From Dendrocalamus latiflorus (lineage: Eukaryota > Streptophyta > Magnoliopsida > Poales > Poaceae): a stretch of 64,000 bases of DNA. The notes under the pieces are model-generated. The model was not told where the DNA came from. It worked only from the letters and a program-made list of their open reading frames with translations, and did no database searches. Below, in pieces: positions 55,789 through 64,000 of the stretch. The stretch is from assembly GCA_017311315.1 (NCBI GenBank), contig CM029617.1, positions 5,469,820 to 5,533,819 on the forward strand, in the 5' to 3' direction. The position numbers and the translations under genes were made by a program. Each line of letters opens with the position of its first letter. Position 1 is the first letter of the stretch.

Positions 55789-58274
55789 ATGGCACCGAAA
55801 AAAGCTTCTTCAGCGGCGGCGAAGGGAAAGAAGGCGGCCGGGCCGGAGCGTCGTATGAGTACCAGGGCTTCGGCATCGGCAGCGGCGGACGCGGGTGGCG
55901 ACGCAGGCGCGGTGGCCGAAGACGCCGACGTTCGCGGTTGGTCGTCACCGGCACCGCGACGACCAACCTCGCCACCGGCAACGCGACGATCGCCCCCGTC
56001 ACCGGCACCGCGACGACCCGCCCCGTCACCGGCGTTGCGGGGACGGACCCCGCGGCCGACCCCGCGGTCGAAGACGTCGACGCGGGTGCGGCGACAACCG
56101 ACCCCGCCGACGCAACGACAGCCGACCTCGCCGCCCCCACTGCAACCCTCGCCGGCGGCGCGGACCGGGCGGTCCGAGGTAGCCACGACGGAGCGACCGG
56201 CAGCTCGGGACCTCGCGACGCGGTCGTCCCCGCGCCGATCCGCCCGTCGGGAGTACCGGCGACCCCGCCTGCACCGGCGATGGAAAGTGCCCTGCTGGCG
56301 GCCCTCAACGCGTTCCAGCGGGAGCTAGGGGACCTTCGCGGAGCCGTCAGAGATATACAAGAGGCTCGGAGTCAGCAGGCCGCGCCAGTAATCGCGTCCG
56401 AGCCCACGCCGGAGAGGGCGGACAGTCGCGAAGCCCCCACGTCTAGCCGCGTGCCGCTGCGGCACGTGGATCCGGAGTCCCCGCTCTCGGCGGGGCTGCA
56501 GCAGGCGGCATGGCCCGAAGACTTCAAATTTCCTAGCGCCATCGACTCGTACAAAGGCGACACGGACCCCCGTGAGTTCGTGCGCGTATACGAAACCGCG
56601 ATCGAAGCCGCGGGCGGAGACGACACCACGAAGGCAAAGGGACTCCCCCTAGCGCTACAAGGAGTGGCGCTCTCTTGGTTTTTTACCATAGAGCCGGGCT
56701 CCATCTACGCGTGGGAGCAGCTCCGCGTCCGCCTTCACAACAACTTCCAAGGAAACAACGTCGACCGGGTCGACGCGGACCAACTCTTTGCCGTGAAGCA
56801 AAAACCCTCGGAGAAGCTCCGGGACTACTTCAAACGCTTCGCCAAGATTCGATGTCAAGTGAAAGACGTCAACGAGACCACCATCGTCAATGCAGCCATA
56901 CAGGGCCTTCGTCCGGGCCCGATGGCCGAGTACAATGCGCGAAAGCCAATCAAGACGGTGGCGAAGCTCTTCGACAAGATGGAAGAATATGCCAGGGCGG
57001 AGGAAGACGCGCGGCGAAGACAAGGTGACGACTCCGACACCAACCAGGCCGGAGCCTCGGCAAAAGCCGAAGATCCGCCGAAGGGCGGTTCTTCGAAGGG
57101 AAAGCGTAAGCAGGAGTCGTCCAGGGACGCGCCCGACCGCAGGGACAACTCGCATAAGGAGTCGTCCGATCAGCCCAAGCGCGGCCAGCAGAGGTCGAGG
57201 CGAAACCGGTACGTCCTCGACATCGAAGGCGGGTCCGACGAGGGTGCTCCAGCGGGCCGAGGCGGCCGGGGGCGCCGTGGCCGGGGGCGCGGCCGTGGTA
57301 GGGGCCGCGACGATAAGGGTCGTGGAGATTACGACGACCAGCATCAGGGACTGTGGTGCGTAGTCCACGGCCGTGGCAATCATGATACCCGCGCCTGCAC
57401 CTCCATCGCGGCGCTGCGCGACAGCGTCGCCAGGGACAGGAACCCGGAGGCGCGCCCGCCTGCGGTGGCACACGTCCAATTCCCGTACGAGGCCCCCATG
57501 CAGGTACAGGCGCAAGGGATGCAGGTACAGGCGCAAGGGATGCAACCCCAAGAAGGCACCCTACGGATCCAAGCTCACGTACAGCAGCCTCGGGAGGGCC
57601 TCCTGTCGTTGCAGGCCCCGGACGCAACCTACCGCAGGGTCATTAACGTCATATCCGGAGGCTCTGCGCTGGAATTCGCCTCGGCACGGCAGCAGAAGGC
57701 CTATACGCGAAGACTACATCACGTGGCGGCATACCCAGCGCAAGCACCTCCGGATTGGGCGCAGCACGAAGTTACATTCACACCCGACGACGCCCAGGGT
57801 GTGGATTTCCCTCATCAGGACCCCTTGGTCATCCGGGTCACTATCGCGGGATGCGACGTGGGGCGCGCCTTGGTGGACGGCGGTAGCTCCGCGAACGTAT
57901 TGTTTGCGGCAGCCTTCGACCAGATGGGGATCCCTCGAAGCCGCCTAGGGCCCTCGGGAATCCCACTGCAGGGCTTCGGGGGACAGCCCCTGCGGGCGCT
58001 GGGCCAAATCAGTCTTCAAGTCTCCTTCGGCCGAGATGACAATGTGCGGACCGAAGATGCCACCTTCGACGTGGTCGACCTTCCGTACCCCTACAATGCC
58101 ATCTTAGGGCGCCCAATCCTCAACTCCTTCGGCGCGGTACCGCATCATGGCTATCTATGCATTAAGGTCCCGAGTCCCCGGACCATCATCACCGTCCGAG
58201 GCGACCAGGACATGGCCCGGCGCATCGAACCAGGTACCAGGTGCTCGCGCCGCGAAGTCCACCGGCGCTCCTAG
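55789..58274 (+). CDS. Tat-type gag-protease ORF, N-terminus in a different frame
   Basis: Encodes the capsid precursor and an aspartic protease. A likely start ATG at 55789 (MAPKKASSAAAKGKKAAGPE) opens a frame that runs to 56328; the main frame 55938-58274 carries everything after it, so a frameshift lies in the low-complexity overlap, or translation starts inside. Main-frame content: gag core from about 56510 (WPEDFKFPSAIDSYKGDTDP, LALQGVALSWFFTIEPGSIY, FKRFAKIRCQVKDVN), basic linker with RGGRGRRGRGRGRGRGRDDK, an unusual knuckle CVVHGRGNHDTRAC (57357-57398, His in place of the second Cys), and protease LVDGGSSANVLF (57870) to YNAILGRPILNSFGA (58093). The stop follows protease directly. A short MQVQAQG duplication lies at 57499-57540. 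Confidence 0.8.
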
Positions 58275-58540
58275 AGCTGGCATCACCGCGCGGAGGTCCG
58301 CGGGGCCATTCACAGGCGCCCTGGCGGGCCCTGCAGATGTCTAGCGACTAGAGGCTTCGGCCGCACCAAGGGCAAACGGTTAGTATATCCACCCTTTGTA
58401 CTTGCTCACCCGCGCAAACGGGGATGTAATGAAGATCGCCGTGTGTCGCTAAATCTCTCTTTATCACACGCAAGTACGCGGTGAAGGCGCGCGCAGGCTT
58501 AGCCAACGCGCGCGTTCCCGCAGCACAAAACAAAATCGCA

Positions 58541-59332
58541 CGTCCGCGTGTGCACTCGCCGTAGCCAGGGGTACGGGACTGAGTATAAACAAAGACGCAC
58601 GTCCGCGTGTGCACTCGCCGTAGCCAGGGGTACGGGACTGAGTATCAATCGAAGTCGCACGTTCGCGTGTGCACTCGCCGTAGCCAAAGGTGACGGGCCT
58701 GAGTATAAATCGAAGTCGCACGTTCGCGTGTGCACTCGCCGTAGCCAAAAGGTGACGGGCCTGAGTATAAACAAAGACGCACGTCCGCGTGTGCACTCGC
58801 CGTAGCCAGGGGTACGGGACTGAGTATAAATCGAAGTCGCACGTTCGCGTGTGCACTCGCCGTAGCCAAAAGGTGACGGGCCTGAGTATAAACAAAGACG
58901 CACGTCCGCGTGTGCACTCGCCGTAGCCAGGGGTACGGGACTGAGTATCAATCGAAGTCGCACGTTCGCGTGTGCACTCGCCGTAACCAAAGGTGACGGG
59001 CCTGAGTATAAATCGAAGTCGCACGTTCGCGTGTGCACTCGCCGTAGCCAAAAGGTGACGGGCCTGAGTATAAACAAAGACGCACGTCCGCGTGTGCACT
59101 CGCCGTAGCCAGGGGTATGGGACTGAGTATAAATCGAAGTCGCACGTTCGCGTGTGCACTCGCCGTAGCCAAAAGGTGACGGGCCTGAGTATAAACAAAG
59201 ACGCACGTCTGTGTGTGCACTCGCCGTAGCCAGGGGTACGGGACTGAGTATAAATCGAAGTCGCACGTTCGCGTGTGCACTCGCCGTAGCCAAAGGTGAC
59301 GGGCCTGAGTATAAACCAAGACGCACCGGGGG
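58541..59332. repeat. 61-bp tandem array with five-unit higher-order repeat
   Basis: Thirteen units of about 60-62 bp, each with GTGTGCACTCGCCGTAGCCA. Two types: A (CACGTCCGCG, AGGGGTACGGGACTGAGTAT) and B (CACGTTCGCG, AAAGGTGACGGGCCTGAGTA). Their order is A A B B A B A B B A B A B. Units 2-6 and 7-11 are the same five-unit block A B B A B, down to small variants (TATCAATCG in the first A; three versus four A's in the Bs). Two long overlapping - strand frames are open through it (58464-59375), explained by the repetition, not by coding. Confidence 0.9.
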
Positions 59333-59880
59333 GACGCCCTCGCACGCACCAGTCCACGGATTTTAAATAAGACATAGCGTTGAGCCAAGCTCCGCACGCA
59401 CCAGTCCACGGACTTTAAATAAGACGTAGCGTTGAGCCTAGCTCCGCACGCACCAGTCTACGGACTTTAAATAAGACGTAGCGTTGAGCCTAGCTCCGCA
59501 CGCACCAGTCCACGGACTTTAAATAAGACGTAGCGTCGAGGTTCGCCTCCGCACGCGCGAGTCTCCGGACTATAAAGAAGACGTAGCGTCGAAGTCCGCT
59601 TCCGCACGCACCAGTCCACGGACTTTAAATAAGACGTAGCGTCGAGGTCCGCCTCCGCACGCGCGAGTCTCCGGATTATAAAGGAAGTCGTAGCGTCGAG
59701 GTCCGCCTCCGCACGCACAAGTCTCCGGACTATAAAGAAGACGTAGCGTCGAAGTCCGCTTCCGCACGCACCAGTCCACGGACTCTAAATAAGACGTAGC
59801 GTCGAGGTCCGCCTCCGTATGCGCGAGTCTCCGGACTATAAAGCAAGGCAAACCGCGGAGGTCCGCCTCCGCATACGTCA
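59333..59880. repeat. 52-53-bp tandem array, about ten copies
   Basis: Unit CTCCGCACGCACCAGTCCAC followed by GGACTTTAAATAAGACGTAG and a short variable tail. TCCGCACG begins at 59391, 59443, 59495 and 59548. Later units alternate CACCAGTCCACGGACTTTAA with CGCGAGTCTCCGGACTATAA, again a two-type mixture. It directly follows the 61-bp array. Confidence 0.9.
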
Positions 59881-60300
59881 GTCTACGGACTGTCCACTCT
59901 AAGGAACCCTGGCGCAGCTACTTCGCCAACGGTGGCAGCAACACACAGCGCATATCCTAAAATGCCAGGAAGTTTGCATACCGGAAAAACCACATGTACA
60001 AAGGTCCGGCAACATCCCGGCCGCTCTAAGCCGCTACTACCCCGCGGGTTCGTCCTTAACACGAGCTAAAGCTGGGGCCTCGCTCGAAGAAGGCCGGCTC
60101 GCCCAAAAGTCAAGCGACTCTTCGGCCCTTCGCCAGCGTCGAAGGCGTCGCCGGGTTGAAAGGTCGGCCGCGCGAAGCCGGTCCCAGCAAGGAAGCTGCC
60201 CGGGATATAGGCGAAAGTCAGAATGCAGGCAGCAAGTGTGTACTTTATTCGCAAAGACAAGGAACAGTACAACGCACGCCTACACCTAGGCACCACGGCG

Positions 60301-63278
60301 TCAGACCTGCGGGTTCCCGGCGCCTTCGGAGGGCCCAGCGCCGCCATCGTCGCGTCGAGGGACCCCGTCCAGAAATTGGCCGAGGCTCCCCGTCCCGTAG
60401 AGCGACTTCCGGAGCTCGATCCGTACAGCTTCCGCCCCAACGTGACCCCAGATCCGGTCGAAGAAGGACCCGAGGGCACGACGAGCGGCGCGGACGGCGC
60501 CGGACATTACTCCGGCCCCGCCAGGTATCTCCAGCTGGGGGTCATCCAGGCCGGTGACGTGCGTACAGCCGCGATGCTGGAGGAGCGCGCACACCAAGCA
60601 GGCCGAAGTGTACGCGCAGTGGATGCCAAAGGACGTCGCGGCGCCGCGCGCGACGTTGGCGGCATCCCCGACCCAGCGGAGGGTCCGAGACAACTCCTCC
60701 GGGCCAAAGCCGCGCTCTGGCACCTCGGTTACCATCCCTTGAAGATGGCTCTCCAGCGCTTGCATGGCGTCCCACGCAACCACCGAGGCGTCGCCCAGCG
60801 TCCGGTTGCGCTCCGCTAGAGTCAAGGCAAGCTCGCCTTTTTCCTTCTCTAGCGCGGCGACCTGCTCCAGGAGCCCGTCCCGCTCCGCCGCGAACTTTTG
60901 TTCAGCAGCTGCCGCGGCCGACTCCTGCGCCGACGCAACAAGTCCCTCGGCGTGCGCCCTCGCTTCGGCGCATTCCGCTTCCAGCTGGCGGATGCGGGCG
61001 TCCTGGGCAGAGCGGGCGCCAGAGGCTTCGCGCAGCTCCTCGGCGGCCCGTAGCCTATCCTCGAGCGCTGTTCGGCTACGAGCATAGGCCGTTTGCAGGG
61101 CCTGCCCCAGCACAAGGGTCTGTAGAAGGGAAAAGACTTAGCAAACTCAGCTAAGCTCAGGCGTGGTCGCATGAGTACTTACCCTCACCCCGGACACCTC
61201 GAAGGCGTCCTCGAGCGCCCCGCCCCGTAGGTCTGCAGCACCTGCGGGTCGACGCTGGTGGCCGCGTCATTCACAATCCCGCGCCACGCCCTCAGCGTCT
61301 CCGGGGGCGGCACGAAGTCCGCGGGGCTCACGTGCTCGGAGGCCCCGTGTTCCGCCGAGTGCTCCCCCTCCGGAATGAGCAACGCTGTAAACAGGGATAC
61401 GGGTGAGCACCCCAAGGCATAAAAGCATACACCAGAGTAAGCTAAGCCACCCTACCTTCGGTAGCAGAGGGAATGGTCCCGCCGCGAGCAGAAGTCTCCG
61501 CGTTCGGGGAGGACGACGGCTGTCCCTGCGCGGCGGGCGGTGTGGCCAGAGGGGCAGAAGGCGCATAGGCCGCAGGGCCCCCGATACTTGCGCTGGAGTC
61601 CCACAAGCTTCGGATGCCCATGGCCACGATGAATCCCTGCGGTGTCCGGTGGAGCTCCGGCCGCACACACGGCCGTTTGGCCGGGGCAGCCAGCAGCGAC
61701 ACCGCCCCCGCAGCCGTGGTTGGGGAAGACCCCCCGGCTGCCGCGCCCGGGGGCGAAGGTCCCACGGGGGCAGTTGTCGCAGGGGGCACCTCGGTTTCCG
61801 CTGCTGGTGGTAAAGACAGCACGGTTACGTGCGCCCCCGCGGAGGGCGCCTCCGGCACCACAGCGGTCGCGGTCGAGGGCTCCACCTCGGCATCGCCGGT
61901 CCGCGCGAGGTCCGCCTCGGCGACTTCGGCGGGCGGTGAAGCTTCCCCCTCCGGCTGCCCGCGGCAAACCCGCCGTCCGGGACGCTCGCCGAAGACACCT
62001 CGCCTTCGGCGCCTGCGCCACCCAAGCCCGAGTCGGCATACCTCGCCGAGTCCGACTCCGCGTCCGCCGCGCCCTCAGAAACACTAGCAGCAGGCGCGGC
62101 AGGCGCCCCGCTGCGGCCCCTCTCCCGAGACGGGGCCTTCTTCTTCTTCGCTCCACCATCGTCTGGAGCGACATGGTCCGGCACGGCAAGGCCCAGGACC
62201 TCGCACACGCGGTTTATTCGCCCCAGCTCCGCCTTGGCGATAGCAGACGCGCGCTGCTCGTGCTCCCTGGCGGTGTACGGCCCCAGGAATACGCGCGCGG
62301 CTTGCTCCGCCTCCTCCAAGGAAATCCCTGAAGCAAAGGAGAATAGCATCACAATACAACGCATTTCGCGTCAACAAAGGGGGGACGCGATCGAGGCTTA
62401 CGAGGACCGGGCGGCGCCGGCAGCGAGCAAACCCATGGCGAAACATTATCGTCTCGACGCCTCTCGGCGGCAAGACACCAGTCGTAGGCAAGCGGCGCCA
62501 CGCCGTACATCACGTACTCTTCGGCGAGGTCGCGCATGTTCAGGCGTGACCCTCCGCCTGTCCTCATCATCGAGCGTTCGGCCGGGCGAGGGCTTGAACG
62601 CGATTGGTCGGCCTGTGCACTCAAGGCCGCTCCCGCTCTCCACACGGTGGTAGAACCACCGCTTCATCCAGTAGGACTCCCACTTCCCGCGAGTTGAGTT
62701 CGCAGGGAAGAGCTTCTTGCACGACGGGCGAAGAATAAAAGTGACGCTACCGAAGCTCGACAACGTCCCGTCCTTTCGGCCCTTCGGCTGGCATCGTGCC
62801 TCGTGGAGATAGGCGAACAGCGACGCGCTGGGCCAACATGCCCCCGAGCGCAAGGCCCAGCTGTACACCGCGAGCCGGGCCACGGCGTTCGGAGTCAGTT
62901 GCGCCAGCTCCAGCCCGAAGGTCCGCAGCACGTCGCCCACCACCGCCGCCGCTGGGATCCGGAGCCCCGCGTCGAAAAAGGCAACGAAGTCGCCTCCGAC
63001 CCATCGGGATGCGGTTCCGTCTCGTCGGCGGCGGGCAATCGTACGTCTTGGCGCCCGGACAACTTCCCCGCGCGCAGGAGCCCTTGGATCGTCTTCTCGG
63101 TCACGAGCGAGGGGCCTAGCTCGCCGGAGAACGTGCCTTCCACCTCCGCCACCAGCCGCTCCTGGTCCGCCGCCGCCGGGTCGCGCTCTTGGAGCGCGTA
63201 TTTCACCTTCAACGGCGAGGATCGCCGGCGAATGGCAGGGCCACCAACCGCCTGGCCGCGCTCGCTACTGGAGGCCAT
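60301..63278 (-). pseudogene. Antisense spliced gene of the Tat-type element (putative gypsy-type transposon family)
   Basis: Function unknown. Exon 1 63278-62402 starts MASSSERGQAVGGPAIRRRS. It holds VVGDVLRTFGLELAQLTPNA, SLFAYLHEARCQPKG, KWESYWMKRWFYHRVESGSG and, in another frame, MRDLAEEYVMYGVAPLAYDW. Intron 1 62401-62328 (GTAAGC to CTTCAG); exon 2 62327-61456 (ISLEEAEQAARVFLGP, GRINRVCEVLGLAVPDHV, acidic Ala/Ser-rich tail); intron 2 61455-61385; exon 3 61384-61183 (GASEHVSPADFVPPPETLRA); intron 3 61182-61120 (GTAAGT to TCTACAG); exon 4 61119-60301, coiled coil (RIRQLEAECAEARAHAEGLV, RDGLLEQVAALEKEKGELAL) then a cysteine-bearing end to stop. Exon 1 needs frame changes near 62950 and 62540, hence pseudogene. 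From memory this is the Pfam Transposase_28 type. It may only be recent damage, since the rest is open. Confidence 0.7.
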
Positions 63279-64000
63279 CGCTTCCCACGACGAGACTGAA
63301 GCGGTGAAGATAGCGCGAAGGTGTGGAAGGCGGAGCAGACAGGAAAGAGGGCGTAAAGATGCGGGGACGCTGTTACGGGGGGGCTATTTCAAGCCACCTC
63401 GCCCATACCGCCGCTACCGAAGCGTCGCAACGATCCGCGTGCCGGATGCAACCGCAGCGGTGTAAAGACCCGCCCCGCACGATTCCCCGTAATTGAAAGC
63501 GAAGGGTCGCGAAGGTCCGTGTATGAGGCGCGACCGCAGTCGTACAAGCGCCCGTCCAGCACAACGCCCCACCCAACGCTGGAAGGTCGTGACCACGGGT
63601 GCCAAGGACCGCCATAACACGGCGTTACCTAGCCGCTATTATAGGCGCACCAGTGGGCCAGGGGATCACAACAGCTCTGGCGCCGCGCCATTCACTGCCC
63701 GCCCCGTGTCCCCTTTGCCTAGGGAAGAGGCGAGCGGCTGCAAACACGCAACCGTCCACATCCCGCCGCCCACCCGTCATAGGCCGCCGCGTGCCCCGGG
63801 CGCGTCGGGTCGCACGGTACGGGAACCAAACCCTGGCAGACCAGGGGCCGGCGTGATTCCAGGAACCTTTACAGCGCAGCACCGCATCACAAGACCCCAA
63901 GTCACCGCCCACGCGGCGGCGTTCCGCTGCCACCCGTTCGATGGGTAGGGGACGGAGCGCGCGCGTCTACTTCGACTTGGGCGCCAGCTTCCGATGCCAC
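63279..64000. other. GC-rich end of the Tat-type element, no gene recognised
   Basis: Upstream of the antisense gene and still inside the element. Several short overlapping frames are open because of high GC. The promoter of the antisense gene could lie here, but no TATA box is clear. The 3' LTR (expected to start TGTCGTAGGG) is not reached. Confidence 0.5.

Larger units (their letters stand above)
55488..64000 (+). mobile_element. Tat-type gypsy element with gag-protease, repeats and antisense gene, no pol seen
   Basis: 5' LTR 55488-55735, primer-site-like GGCGCCGTCCGTGGGGAG, gag-protease to 58274, two tandem-repeat arrays (58541-59880), then a - strand spliced gene (63278-60301). The 3' LTR is off-window. 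In the related element at 1-4931 the text after the protease (the GNQDLTRQIKVGM segment) runs on into reverse transcriptase; here the matching GDQDMARRIEPGT is followed within 20 codons by a stop and by repeats. No RT, RNase H or integrase occurs between 58274 and 64000. I infer a non-autonomous derivative mobilised by a full-length relative, as with Dasheng and RIRE2 in rice (named from memory). Inserted in the 5'-most visible IleRS intron or in DNA nested there. Confidence 0.8.

Noticed and set aside
56655..57551. 298-codon - strand ORF opposite gag
   Set aside because: It is the complement of a well-supported GC-rich gag frame and shows no domain of its own.
58464..59375. Two overlapping long - strand ORFs (303 and 275 codons)
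   Set aside because: They are created by the 61-bp tandem array, and their protein repeats simply mirror the DNA units.
58541..59880. CRISPR-like look of regularly spaced repeats
   Set aside because: Units are contiguous with no unique spacers, and the context is a plant retrotransposon.
1..64000. tRNA, rRNA or known small RNA genes
   Set aside because: I looked for tRNA-like A and B boxes with a foldable cloverleaf and for rRNA segments and found none that I could support by eye. tRNAscan-SE and Infernal would settle this.

Overview
This window is a plant nuclear segment, almost certainly from a grass (Poaceae). The reasons are the mix of mobile elements (Tourist-like MITEs with TTA/TAA target duplications, Tat-type Ty3/gypsy elements with a long antisense ORF, SIRE-like copia LTRs, very short-LTR copia derivatives) and one GC-rich intronless gene typical of grass codon use. 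Nothing prokaryotic is present. I cannot name the species from sequence alone.

Two host genes are supported. A small intronless gene for a SAM-domain protein lies on the + strand at 15969-16517. A cytosolic isoleucyl-tRNA synthetase (IleRS) lies on the - strand. I traced 26 of its exons from 53709 down to the stop codon at 19325. They splice without a frame break into 993 residues, covering part of the catalytic core, the CP1 editing domain, the KMSKS loop, the anticodon-binding domain and the C-terminal extension. The first ~180-190 residues, including the HIGH motif, lie beyond the right edge. The gene occupies more than 34 kb for ~3 kb of coding sequence because its introns are full of transposons.

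Layout: 1-4931, decayed Tat-like Ty3/gypsy element on the - strand with a decayed antisense ORF on the + strand; 4932-7662, internally deleted copia element inside it (TSD CTGGC); 7663-8706, 96-bp tandem repeats and a + strand LTR; 8707-15840, gene-free AT-rich DNA with MITEs and a 1.15-kb foldback; 15842-16676, the SAM gene; 18292-19134, a hAT element with a perfect 8-bp TSD just past the IleRS stop; 19325-53709, IleRS. Its introns hold a solo LTR (21222-22387), short-LTR element A (25756-27581, LTRs identical), a hAT-like element holding gypsy and copia remnants (27599-34963), short-LTR element B (37306-38252), a decayed copia element (38460-42094), and a three-layer nest (hAT-like > Harbinger-like > nearly intact chromovirus) at 45383-51812. 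From 55488 to the right edge lies a Tat-type element that keeps gag and protease but has no pol at the usual place. Instead it carries two tandem-repeat arrays, one with a five-unit higher-order structure, and a spliced antisense gene.

The least ordinary material is this last element. Its antisense ORF has introns and is recognisable, with the same order of blocks and apparently the same intron position, in the independent element at the left edge.
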